Shown here piece by piece: positions 8,389 to 16,341 of a DNA stretch of 64,000 bases. Source of the stretch: Leucobacter insecticola. Its GTDB lineage: Bacteria; Actinomycetota; Actinomycetes; Actinomycetales; Microbacteriaceae. Numbering within the stretch: position 1 is the first letter of the stretch; the number at the start of each line of letters is the position of its first letter. Where the stretch lies: positions 992,001 to 1,056,000 of the forward strand of contig NZ_CP049934.1 in the NCBI RefSeq assembly GCF_011382965.1. Reading direction: 5' to 3'. The translations under genes were made by a program, and so were the position numbers. The notes under the pieces are model-generated. The model was not told the origin of the DNA and made no database searches. It saw only the letters and a program-made list of their open reading frames with translations.

Positions 8389-9161
8389 TGGAACGACAAG
8401 GGCACACAAATATGGGCACGCACGAGCCGGCGATTGTCGCTGAACACATCACCAAGCACTTCTCGCTGAAGCACACGCATTCGCTGAAGGAAACGTTCAT
8501 CGCCTGGACGAAGCGTAAGCAGCTGCGGACCGAGTTCACCGCGCTCAACGACCTGAGTTTCGAGGTAATGGAAGGCGAATCGATCGCGCTGCTCGGATAC
8601 AACGGATCCGGCAAGTCGACGATGCTGAAGATCATGTCTGGCGTGATGCCCCCAGACGAGGGCGTCGTTCGTATGCGTGGGCGTGTAGCCGGACTGATCG
8701 AGGTCGGTGCCGGGTTCCACCCCGAGCTCACCGGGCGTGAGAACGTGTATCTGAATGCCGCGATCCTGGGCATGAAGGAGCACGAGATTGATGCTATCTT
8801 CGAAAAAATCGTCGATTTTGCGGAGATCCGTGAGTTCCTCGACCAGGAGGTGAAGTACTACTCCTCCGGCATGTTCATGCGTCTCGCGTTCTCTGTTGCA
8901 ATTCACGTCGAGCTCGACATCCTGTTGGTTGACGAGATTCTTTCGGTTGGCGATGCGCCGTTCCGTGAGAAGTGCCGGCTGAAATTCCAGGAGATGATTC
9001 GTGAGAACAAGACCATGGTAGTGGTCAGCCACGATATGGAACTCGTTCGTGAACTGTGTGACCGTGGTGTGGTGATCAAGCGTGGCCGGAAGCGATTCGA
9101 CGGGCCGATCGAAGAGGCGATCGCTTACCTCGGCTCAGAGGATTACCAGCGCGACGACTAA
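8388..9161 (+). CDS. wzt: Polysaccharide/teichoic-acid ABC exporter ATPase Wzt/TagH-like
   Basis: About 257 residues from the ATG at 8388, which overlaps the wzm stop; an internal ATG at 8412 is the alternative. Walker A is G-Y-N-G-S-G-K-S-T, the signature is Y-Y-S-S-G-M-F-M-R-L-A-F-S-V-A and Walker B is I-L-L-V-D-E-I-L, followed by the D-loop S-V-G-D and the switch histidine in V-V-S-H-D. The E-V-G-A-G-F-H-P-E-L-T-G-R-E-N segment is characteristic of the Wzt/TagH branch. It lacks the C-terminal carbohydrate-binding domain of O9a-type Wzt, so it should not need a modified glycan end for export. It ends 55 bases from a convergent DUF2304 gene. Confidence 0.93.
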   Translation: MERQGHTNMGTHEPAIVAEHITKHFSLKHTHSLKETFIAWTKRKQLRTEFTALNDLSFEVMEGESIALLGYNGSGKSTMLKIMSGVMPPDEGVVRMRGRVAGLIEVGAGFHPELTGRENVYLNAAILGMKEHEIDAIFEKIVDFAEIREFLDQEVKYYSSGMFMRLAFSVAIHVELDILLVDEILSVGDAPFREKCRLKFQEMIRENKTMVVVSHDMELVRELCDRGVVIKRGRKRFDGPIEEAIAYLGSEDYQRDD

Positions 9162-9216
9162 TTCCTAGTCGTCCTGCGTCCCGCAGAGCCTTCCCTTCGT
9201 TGAAGCACAGCCTCGC

Positions 9217-9561
9217 CTATTTGCCTTGCTCGAGTTGGTCTACCCGCTCCGCTAGGAGCGCAAGTTCCTCGGCGAGGCGCTGCTCACGCCGAGCTGCGTC
9301 GGTTACCGCCACGCTCAGGTACAAAGCAATCGCGAGAAGAAGCGCGATGGCCGCAAAGAAGAGGAAGTTCGAGGTTACCTGGAATCCGAAGGACTTCGCT
9401 ATCCCGTCGACAAGGCTCGGAACACTGAATAAGATCAGCATGACCACGGCCACACCGATCCACAAAGCTGCATACTTTACGAGCAGCCTGCGTGAAAAGA
9501 CCAAAAACAGCACCAGCGCGATGGCGGCAAGAACAATGATCGCAACGATGATCTGGATCAT
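9217..9561 (-). CDS. Small membrane protein, DUF2304 family
   Basis: A 114-residue protein with three hydrophobic helices (about residues 1-22, 30-52 and 65-88) and a charged, helical tail A-R-R-E-Q-R-L-A-E-E-L-A-L-L-A-E-R likely to form a short coiled coil. This architecture fits DUF2304, small membrane partners often encoded beside DPM1-like GT2 enzymes. Its ATG overlaps the GT2 stop in an ATGA, so the pair is translationally coupled. A paralogue at 12244-12588 has the same relation to another GT2. Function is unknown; a membrane anchor or regulator of the GT2 is plausible. Confidence 0.85.
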   Translation of the reverse strand: MIQIIVAIIVLAAIALVLFLVFSRRLLVKYAALWIGVAVVMLILFSVPSLVDGIAKSFGFQVTSNFLFFAAIALLLAIALYLSVAVTDAARREQRLAEELALLAERVDQLEQGK

Positions 9562-10286
9562 GACTGGGCCTTTCTCCTGCGGATTACGAGCCTAGGGAGT
9601 GAGAGCAACAGGATAAACAGTGCCCTTGCGAGGAATACCCCGGCCAGCACTGACCCGTGGCTGGCGGTGCCTGCCTGTCTCTCGCGCATCGCTACGGGGA
9701 CCTGTTCAACCCGCAGGCGGTGCCGTTTTGCGATGACGAGTGCGTCGACAGTGTCTCCGAGGTACTCTGGCGGCATTACCTGGCTGAACAGGCTGATAGC
9801 CTGTGGCCCGAAGGCGCGGAAACCACTAGTGGTGTCAGTGAGCCGGACGCGGTGCATACGTGAAAACACTCTAGAGAGTAGCCGCATCGCCCACCGCCTT
9901 GGCCCTCGCACTTGATAGCCATCGGCTCCCGCAAAGCGAGCACCGATGACCATATCCGCTGTTTTAAGCTGTGCAACGAGCCGGGGAATGTCAGCGGGTG
10001 GATGCTGCCCGTCCGCGTCGCACTGAACCACTGCCTCGTAGCCGCCTCGCTCCCCGTAGAGCAGCCCCGCGCGTGTGGCGCCGCCCACGCCGATGTTGAT
10101 CGGGAGCGAAAGCACGCGTACCCCAGGTACGGTCCTGGCGGCGCTATTCGTGTTGTCTGTGGAGGCGTCATCGATCACCAAGACGTCAACATCAGGACAC
10201 TCGCGTACCAGTTCGGCGAGCAAATCTGGAAGGGCTTTCTCCTCGTTCCAGGCCGGGAGGATGACGAGGGTGCGTGGTTTTGTCAC
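9558..10286 (-). CDS. GT2 glycosyltransferase, polyprenyl-phosphate hexose synthase (DPM1-like)
   Basis: A 242-residue soluble GT-A enzyme. Motifs in order: V-I-L-P-A-W-N-E-E at residue 8, V-I-D-D-A-S-T-D-N-T near 37, C-D-A-D-G-Q-H-P (the D-x-D of the active site) near 89 and D-T-T-S-G-F-R near 151, the last typical of dolichyl-phosphate mannose/glucose synthases. The C-terminus carries one hydrophobic stretch near residue 220 and a basic tail. It likely moves a hexose from a nucleotide to polyprenyl phosphate on the cytoplasmic side. It overlaps DUF2304 downstream (ATGA) and the DUF6541-like gene upstream (4 bases), suggesting the lipid-linked sugar feeds that transferase. Confidence 0.9.
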   Translation of the reverse strand: MTKPRTLVILPAWNEEKALPDLLAELVRECPDVDVLVIDDASTDNTNSAARTVPGVRVLSLPINIGVGGATRAGLLYGERGGYEAVVQCDADGQHPPADIPRLVAQLKTADMVIGARFAGADGYQVRGPRRWAMRLLSRVFSRMHRVRLTDTTSGFRAFGPQAISLFSQVMPPEYLGDTVDALVIAKRHRLRVEQVPVAMRERQAGTASHGSVLAGVFLARALFILLLSLPRLVIRRRKAQS

Positions 10287-12247
10287 TGGTCACACTCCAC
10301 GCGGAACAGGGCGGCATCGCCCTGGCGGTCTACCTCGCGCAGTACCGGGTTCTCGGAGACGTGACGCAGGCCAGAGAAATGAGTCGATTTCTCAGGCGGA
10401 TACGTGTTGAAGTTGGGGTCGCCGAAGTCGAGCACGTAGTCAACGCCGAGGCGGCCGAGGTAGTCACAGGCCTGCGGCCCCATCGTGCGGAGCCCGCCAG
10501 CGATTGCAGCCGCGTCAGCGTCGTACTGTGCCGTCATGTGTGGAAAGACCACCTTGCGGCCCGAGATGGCGTAGGCGTAGGCTGAGCCGTTCCAAGGATC
10601 TCCTGCGATGCGCGCATTCTCTGGTACCTCATCGCTGAGTCGCTCGAGCAGCGCGAGCTCATCGGCAGAGAGCATATCGGGATCCTCGTTATTGGCGGGC
10701 GAGGTGGAGAAGAGCCCGGTCATCCAGCCAATTTGGGCTCCGATGTTCGCGCCTCGCGCGCCCGTCAACAGGATTACTGCCACTGCGATGACCGCGAGCG
10801 GTGGCAACCAGTTTCGCCGCACCCAAGTTGGAAAAGACTTCGCAAATCGGGGGAGCCCGTCGCGTACTGCATCGCTCAACGCGGTCGCTGCGACCGTGGC
10901 AAGTGGAACCGCCGTAATTGGAAGAAGAGCTGCGATGCGGGCAGCATCGTTATACCAGGCCAGAGTGAGCGCGTCCCTAAGCGGCCCGGTGAGGCCAATG
11001 GCAACGGCGTACATCACTACTGTGAGGCAATACGCGAGCATGAGCCACCGGTGGCACTTCCATACTGTCAATAACACCGCCCCAGCCAGTACAAACAGTG
11101 TGACGAACCAGGCCTTCGCGGGAATAAGGGGCGCATTCGAGAGTGCCCCAACAAGCCCGGAGAGAAAGGAACTCCCATAGTCTTTCTCGGTGTCACTGTT
11201 TGTAACGAGCGTCCACATCATTACGACTACTGCGAGGGCTGTGAGGACTGCAGCCCAACGCGTGGCCCGAGCGAGCGGCTGAGTCACACTTCGGTTGATG
11301 CGTGTGGCATAGGAGATAAGAAGCGGAATTAGAATCAAAGCGAAGGCGTAGACGCCATTGGGGTGGGCAAAACCCGTGGCTCCAAGCGCGCCGACGCCAG
11401 CAACCCAGAGACTGGCGCGAGGTGCAGGGACGGACTGTAGCTGCGGGCGAAGCGCGAGATGAGTGAAACCGAGCGCGACGGGTACCAGCGCAGTCGCGAG
11501 CACGTTGGGATAGAGCACCCCCCACGATAGGAGGAGATAGGGGAAGGCAGAGGAGGTCGCAGCGAAGATCGCGGCGAACAGCATGCTCGAACGTCGTCCG
11601 GCGAGGAACGGAGTCGCGAAGAAGAGTACCGCGACGGGCCATATCCACGCTGCTGTTGCAAGAGTAACCGCGTTCGTTGCGACGGGAATCGATGCGCCGC
11701 TGAGCGTTGAAACGAGTGCGACGATCGCGTGCCACAGCGTTGGATAGATCGAGGTTGTGAGCTGAGGAGCAGCCAAATTCATGTGGAGGGGAGAGGCATC
11801 TCCCGTATCGAGAATGTATGCCGTGGCGTTGAGATGAAAGACCGCGTCGTACGTCTGAGAGACATTCTCTGGTGAGGCGATTGCGCGCACCGTCTCGATC
11901 GTGATGATGGATCCCGCGACCAGCACCGGCAGCGCCCAGACGAGCCATGCCCGATCCGGTGCCCGCTCTCTGCTATCGCGCGGCAGCCAACGCCGTAGCA
12001 GGAGCGCTGCAAGAGAGAGTGTAACGGCCGTTCCGAGCACCGGCAGTATTCCCCAGCTCAGGCCCACGAATGGCGCGGCGAGCGAGGTGATCGCAATGAT
12101 TGCGAGCGAGGCCGCGATCGATCCTGCAACGAGTGGAAGGCCGCGGAGGCGCAACGCCCAGGCCGTCGGCAAGCCGGGGACAGTTACGAGTGCGATCGCT
12201 ACCAGGACTGCAGGAAGGATGGGTAGCCAAGAGGTGAGCAAGTTCAA
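10283..12247 (-). CDS. Polytopic membrane protein, DUF6541-like (possible GT-C transferase)
   Basis: A 654-residue protein with around a dozen hydrophobic helices and a soluble C-terminal domain of about 130 residues. It is a paralogue of the protein at 3503-5458: both have an N-terminal (V/I)-P-G-L helix, an N-V-S-Q-T-Y-D or equivalent loop near residue 130, and the C-terminal A-G-D-P-W-N-G-S-A-Y-A-Y and Y-V-L-D-F-G blocks. It overlaps DUF2304 upstream (4 bases) and GT2 downstream (4 bases), the tightest coupling in the window. A role as a GT-C-type transferase using the polyprenyl-phosphate sugar made by the neighbouring GT2 is inferred from context; no catalytic residues are assigned. Confidence 0.85.
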   Translation of the reverse strand: MNLLTSWLPILPAVLVAIALVTVPGLPTAWALRLRGLPLVAGSIAASLAIIAITSLAAPFVGLSWGILPVLGTAVTLSLAALLLRRWLPRDSRERAPDRAWLVWALPVLVAGSIITIETVRAIASPENVSQTYDAVFHLNATAYILDTGDASPLHMNLAAPQLTTSIYPTLWHAIVALVSTLSGASIPVATNAVTLATAAWIWPVAVLFFATPFLAGRRSSMLFAAIFAATSSAFPYLLLSWGVLYPNVLATALVPVALGFTHLALRPQLQSVPAPRASLWVAGVGALGATGFAHPNGVYAFALILIPLLISYATRINRSVTQPLARATRWAAVLTALAVVVMMWTLVTNSDTEKDYGSSFLSGLVGALSNAPLIPAKAWFVTLFVLAGAVLLTVWKCHRWLMLAYCLTVVMYAVAIGLTGPLRDALTLAWYNDAARIAALLPITAVPLATVAATALSDAVRDGLPRFAKSFPTWVRRNWLPPLAVIAVAVILLTGARGANIGAQIGWMTGLFSTSPANNEDPDMLSADELALLERLSDEVPENARIAGDPWNGSAYAYAISGRKVVFPHMTAQYDADAAAIAGGLRTMGPQACDYLGRLGVDYVLDFGDPNFNTYPPEKSTHFSGLRHVSENPVLREVDRQGDAALFRVECDQ

Positions 12248-12588
12248 CGCTTGTCCTCGCGGATACGTGCTTCCATCAGCGCGACAGCGCGAGCAAGATC
12301 AGTGACGCGGGCATCGCTCCGGGCTTTCGCGCGCACGGTTGCGACGGCGAATAGCAGAGTCATGACGATGAAAACGTAGAGCAGCAGGTCGGTTCCACGT
12401 CCGATACCGAAGAAGCCCGCGATATACGTGAGCACACCTGGGAAGAGAATCGCGAGCACCGCGATGAGTACGAAACTGATCGCGAAGATGCGTTTGAGTG
12501 CCAGCGAGCGTTCACCGGGCAGATACCTCACCGCGATCGATGCCGCAATTATCACGGCTGCGATGAGGAGGAGCTGGAAAATTGACAT
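12244..12588 (-). CDS. Small membrane protein, DUF2304 family (second copy)
   Basis: A 114-residue protein with helices at about residues 3-20, 34-58 and 66-86 and a charged tail ending A-R-I-R-E-D-K-R, the same length and plan as the DUF2304 protein at 9217-9561 although the sequences differ widely. It starts 8 bases after the GT2 at 12597 and overlaps the DUF6541-like gene by 4 bases. Together with the other copy it gives two GT2-DUF2304 pairs flanking one membrane transferase. Function unknown. Confidence 0.83.
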   Translation of the reverse strand: MSIFQLLLIAAVIIAASIAVRYLPGERSLALKRIFAISFVLIAVLAILFPGVLTYIAGFFGIGRGTDLLLYVFIVMTLLFAVATVRAKARSDARVTDLARAVALMEARIREDKR

Positions 12589-12596
12589 GGTGTTTC

Positions 12597-13304
12597 CTAG
12601 CGGATGATGAGGTCGATGAGAATGTTTACCGAATTCAGCAGTGATTGCCCCTTCGCTTTCGAATAATCACTGTAAATGACCTCGACGGGATGCTCCGCAT
12701 AGGGGAGGCCTGTACGCCCGAGTTGCACCACGATTTCGGTGCCGTGCGCCATGCGATCCTGGCGCAGCTTGATGAGGTTGAGTGCGTCGTTGCGAATAAC
12801 CCTGAGGCCGTTGTGAGCATCGGTGAGCCGGGTGCGGGTGGTGAGATTTGTCACCCAGACTGCGGTTTTGAGAACGATTTTCTTGAGCAGTCCCGGCCGG
12901 GTGCGGTTGTCGAGGAAGCGAGAACCGTAGACGATCGCGAGACCTTCATTGCGCGCACGGTTCAGCATCTCAAGTGCATCTTCAACACGGTGTTGGCCGT
13001 CGGCATCAAAAGTCACGACGTAGTGAGCGCCGCGTTCGAGTGCGTATTCGAAGCCTGTCTGAAGCGCCGCTCCCTGCCCCAGGTTGATGGGGTGTCGAAC
13101 GATACGCGCCCCCGCGGCCCGTGCGATTGTTCCCGATTCGTCGTTTGACCCGTCATCGATGCAGACGACCTGCGCGAATAAACCGCGGAGCCCCTGGACT
13201 ACCTCGCCGATCACTTGCGCCTCGTTGAAAAGCGGAATGACCACCCAGGCATCGTTGTTGAGCATGCTCTCTGCATGGGCTGAGGGGGAATTCATGCTGT
13301 CCAT
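12597..13304 (-). CDS. GT2 glycosyltransferase, polyprenyl-phosphate sugar synthase (second DPM1-like)
   Basis: About 235 residues from the ATG at 13304; ATGs at 13295 and 13265 are alternatives and no strong ribosome site decides. V-V-I-P-L-F-N-E starts the GT-A fold, followed by C-I-D-D-G-S-N-D-E-S, F-D-A-D-G-Q-H (active-site D-x-D) and L-T-D-A-H-N-G-L-R, the counterpart of T-T-S-G-F-R in the GT2 at 9558. It therefore belongs to the DPM1-like group but to a different branch, so it probably handles another sugar. It heads the operon that continues to 9217 and is divergent from the GT4 at 13433. Confidence 0.88.
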   Translation of the reverse strand: MDSMNSPSAHAESMLNNDAWVVIPLFNEAQVIGEVVQGLRGLFAQVVCIDDGSNDESGTIARAAGARIVRHPINLGQGAALQTGFEYALERGAHYVVTFDADGQHRVEDALEMLNRARNEGLAIVYGSRFLDNRTRPGLLKKIVLKTAVWVTNLTTRTRLTDAHNGLRVIRNDALNLIKLRQDRMAHGTEIVVQLGRTGLPYAEHPVEVIYSDYSKAKGQSLLNSVNILIDLIIR

Positions 13305-13393
13305 TCTGGCAGATGCAACTGGCCCTCGGGGCTGAGGCCTCGGGCGGGAACCCGCGATGGTGCGAGCTTGCCAGAGAGTCAGCTTCTGACGAG

Positions 13394-13399
13394 TAGACT
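13394..13399 (+). promoter_or_regulatory. Candidate -10 element TAGACT upstream of the GT4 at 13433
   Basis: TAGACT stands 33 bases upstream of the GTG start, with an AAGGAG ribosome site between. A TTGCCA lies 20 bases further up, too far for a standard spacer, so the -35 is uncertain. Confidence 0.35.
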
Positions 13400-13432
13400 G
13401 CTGGGGTCCGCGAGAATACTGTAAGGAGCGCC

Positions 13433-14574
13433 GTGTGCGTTGCGATAGCCACCCGCATTTTTGATCCCGAACCGAGCGGTGCCTCGTTTCGACTTGCCGC
13501 ACTAGCAGCGGCATTCACGGACGCCGGATACCGAGTCGAGGTGTTAACGGTGGAGCCGCCGCGGGGGCTCTGCGAGCTATTGCGGCGAGAAACGATGCTG
13601 CGGCTTCCTACTCCGTGAAACGGCTGCCGGTGCTACGAGATCGGGCTGGTTACAATCGCGGGTACCTGCAGTATCTGAGCTTCGACGTGCCGCTCTTCTT
13701 CCGTATCCTTTTCGGCCCCCGACGCCGTCTGATCGTGACCGATCCGCCACCCACCTCCGGCTTCTTCGTGCGCATCGCATGTTTCCTACGCCGCACCCCC
13801 TACGTCTACTACGCGGCGGATGTGTGGTCTGACGCGACGGCTTCGATCGGCGCTCCGCGAGCCGTCGTGGCCGTTGTGCGCGCCATGGAGCGTTTCGCCT
13901 GCACAGGTGCGCGCGGTGTGCTTTCGGTGAACGCAGGAGTCACCGAGCGGATCCGGGAGATCGCTCCTCAAGCAACCGTGCACACCACGGGCAACGGGAT
14001 CGACACGGCGGTGTTCAAATCGAACGGTGAGACTCGGGGCGACGGACGCTTCGTTATCTATACAGGCACGGCTTCAGAATGGCAGGGTGCGGATGTTTTC
14101 GTGCGTGCGATTGCGCTGCTGCACCCTGAGCAACCGGATCTGCGTTTGGTGTTTCTCGGCCGTGGTAGTGCCTGGGAGAAGCTTCAGGAACTTGCAAATG
14201 AGCTCGACGCCCCCGTCGACTTTATCGACACAGTGCCGCCCGACGAAGCGGCTGGCTGGTTGCGGGGCGCCGTCGCCAGCGTCGTGAGCATTCACCCCGG
14301 TGCCGAATACAACTTCGCGTTCCCGACTAAGCTCTTCGCCTCGTGGGCCACCGGGACACCCACAGTGTATGCGGGTCCCGGACCGGCGCAACAGACCATC
14401 GCAGCGCATCCACTCCTGGGCGCCGCCTGCGACTATGACCCGGTCGCGGTTGCCGCGGCGCTGCGTGAGGTCGTCGGGCGCGCCGACGCTTCAGATCAGA
14501 TTGCGGGTTGGGCGGAAGAAAATGTCTCCCTTGCAGGCGTGGCCCGACGCTCGGTTGGTGCTGCAGTCTCGTAG
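13433..14574 (+). CDS. GT4-family glycosyltransferase (WcaI-like), one apparent frameshift
   Basis: The GTG at 13433 follows AAGGAG. The N-terminus reads I-A-T-R-I-F-D-P-E-P-S-G-A-S-F-R, matching the paralogue at 38638-39802 (S-R-I-Y-R-P-E-P-A-A-A-S-F). The frame breaks in the GGGGG run 13563-13567; one added G restores R-G-A-L-R-A-I-A-A-R and joins to R-L-P-V-L-R-D-R-A-G-Y. The rest is a GT-B domain with Y-Y-A-A-D-V-W-S-D, T-G-N-G-I-D-T and a donor-binding region near A-F-P-T-K-L-F-A-S-W-A-T-G-T-P. About 380 residues when joined. The neighbour downstream is a dead transposase. Donor and acceptor unknown. Confidence 0.85.
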
Positions 14575-14618
14575 ACGATTGATTTCCGGGGCGTCGCTCC
14601 CACGAAACTCGGGCGAGG

Positions 14619-15152
14619 GTGTCCAAGATCGAGGTTGAAACCTCAAACTCGATCCCCGAAAGAACCGGAATGGACAACGACCTGGACACCCTCGTGACGG
14701 CACTTCACGTCACGATCCACGAGTACCTGAAACGCAACCCACGCCCTGCACATACCGGCCGATTGGCATATCACGAGAAACAGCGAAACGTTCAGACCTG
14801 ACCGGGCTCGCGGAGTATGGGTATTGTCTATCGCATTTCCGCCACTTTTAGGGCTTCGCCTCCACCTGCTCGCCACTCTCGAAGGACTCCCCTCAGGTTT
14901 GCACTCACTGGTGCGAAAGCTGACGAGGGTGAAGCACTTCATCGCATCCTTGAATCGACCCCAGCACCCAACTTGTCCGGGCGGAATATCATGGCCAACA
15001 AAGGCCACTGCGGAAAGGGTATCGAGTCCGAGCTCGCGCGGGGAAGGATCGCTTTGATAGGGCCCGCACGCAAAGAGAAACCACCCTTGGATGGAATACG
15101 ATCCTTTCCTGCGGTCATTGACCGCGTAGCGTCACCAACGACCGGGAATTAA
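14619..15152 (+). pseudogene. Decayed IS982-like transposase
   Basis: This 582-base gap has no intact gene but carries transposase fragments in several frames. At 14667-14760 the N-terminal segment N-D-L-D-T-L-V-T-A-L-H-V-T-I is recognisable. At about 14838-14890 comes L-L-G-L-R-L-H-L-L-A-T-L-E-G-L-P, then in another frame A-L-T-G-A-K-A-D-E-G-E near 14900, and at 14985-15100 N-I-M-A-N-K-G-H-C-G-K followed by L-I-G-P-A-R-K-E-K-P. These correspond in order to the N-terminus and the DDE-domain strands of IS982-family transposases. The middle third is missing and several frameshifts are needed, more than the homopolymer errors elsewhere. I could not find terminal inverted repeats. Confidence 0.65.
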
Positions 15153-15156
15153 ACAT

Positions 15157-16230
15157 CTAGGCGTCAGAAAACGTTCGCGCGATGACGGCTACCGCCCGTT
15201 CGGCGGCGTGGCCATCGCCGTATGGGGCAGCGTTGGTGTCAGCTGGGCGAGCTCGCGTGAGCGCCGCAGAGATCTCGTCAGAAGTGTTTGCGAGCACATT
15301 CCACTCGAGCTCAATGGTTTCAACCCATTCGGTCTCAGTACGAATGGTGGTGCAGGGCACACGCAGCAGGAAGGCCTCCTTCTGTAGCCCGCCTGAGTCG
15401 GTCACGACTCCAGCGCTTGCGAGCACGGCCTTGACGAGTTCGGGGTACGCGAGCGGATCCCGGGTCGTGAGTGATCCCCCATCGAGCTTGATGCCATGCT
15501 CCTCAGCTTTTACGCGTAGGCGGGGGTGGGCCAGCAGCACCACGGGTTTGTCCGCATTGCGGAGAGCCACAGCAATCTCTGCGAGACGAGCCGGATCGTT
15601 GGTACTCTCGGCGCGGTGGATGGTCGCGAGGTAATAGGCACCTGCCTCAAATTCGCCCGCAAAGGGGTGCGGGGTGCTGCCCGCGAGCACTGAGTCACGA
15701 GTCTGGAATAGGACGTCGGTCATCACGTCGCCTACAAGCACCGAACTGGCCGCGAGACCTTCGGCGTCGAGATGCCGCATCGCCGTCTCAGTTGGCGCGA
15801 GACATAAATCGGCAGCGTGGTCAGTGAGCACGCGATTGTGTTCCTCGGGCATCGCGCGGTTGAAGGAGCGGAGACCGGCCTCGAGGTGGGCGACTGGATA
15901 GTGCAGTTTTACCGCGCTGACCGCAGCGGCAAGCGTGGAGTTTGTGTCGCCGTAGACGAGCACGCAGTCAGGTTTGAACTGATGAAGTATGTCGTCCATC
16001 TTGCTGAGCATCGCACCGGTCTGTGCCCCGTGTGAGCCGGAACCGACGTCGAGGTGAGCGTCAGGAGTTGGGATACCGAGATCTCGGAAAAAGACATCTG
16101 AGAGTAGCGGGTCGTAGTGCTGACCCGTGTGCACAATGATGTGCTCGTGCCCGGCTGCAGCGGCTGCGTGCGCGATCGGGGCTAGTTTGACGAACTGGGG
16201 GCGCGCGCCCACGACACTCATGATCTTCAC
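15157..16230 (-). CDS. wecB: UDP-N-acetylglucosamine 2-epimerase, non-hydrolysing (WecB/WbpI-like)
   Basis: A 357-residue protein. It begins K-I-M-S-V-V-G-A-R-P-Q-F-V-K, the family N-terminus, with G-D-T-N-S-T near residue 94, H-L-E-A-G-L-R-S near 113, P-E-E-H-N-R near 127, T-I-H-R-A-E-S near 203 and T-D-S-G-G-L-Q-K-E-A near 273. The R-T-E-T-E-W-V-E-T motif near residue 297 is common in WbpI-type enzymes that act on 2,3-diacetamido uronates, so WbpI function is as likely as ManNAc formation. The GTG at 16230 lies six bases after a TAGACT, as in the dehydrogenase at 26502. Family certain, substrate not. Confidence 0.92.
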   Translation of the reverse strand: MKIMSVVGARPQFVKLAPIAHAAAAAGHEHIIVHTGQHYDPLLSDVFFRDLGIPTPDAHLDVGSGSHGAQTGAMLSKMDDILHQFKPDCVLVYGDTNSTLAAAVSAVKLHYPVAHLEAGLRSFNRAMPEEHNRVLTDHAADLCLAPTETAMRHLDAEGLAASSVLVGDVMTDVLFQTRDSVLAGSTPHPFAGEFEAGAYYLATIHRAESTNDPARLAEIAVALRNADKPVVLLAHPRLRVKAEEHGIKLDGGSLTTRDPLAYPELVKAVLASAGVVTDSGGLQKEAFLLRVPCTTIRTETEWVETIELEWNVLANTSDEISAALTRARPADTNAAPYGDGHAAERAVAVIARTFSDA

Positions 16231-16236
16231 CCGTCT

Positions 16237-16242
16237 AGTCTA
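16237..16242 (-). promoter_or_regulatory. Candidate -10 TAGACT for a leaderless epimerase transcript
   Basis: On the minus strand TAGACT is followed by exactly six bases and then the GTG start at 16230, the spacing expected when transcription begins at the start codon. The UDP-sugar dehydrogenase at 26502 has the same hexamer, spacing and GTG-AAG-ATC start. No -35 is recognisable. Confidence 0.45.
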
Positions 16243-16341
16243 GGAGGTCGCGTAGCCTGGCTAGATATCGGCCTGTCGAGCCCGACGTTGTGGTGAAGGG
16301 GGTAACATTCAAGGGCAGCTTGAACTTTGAGGGAGATGTGT

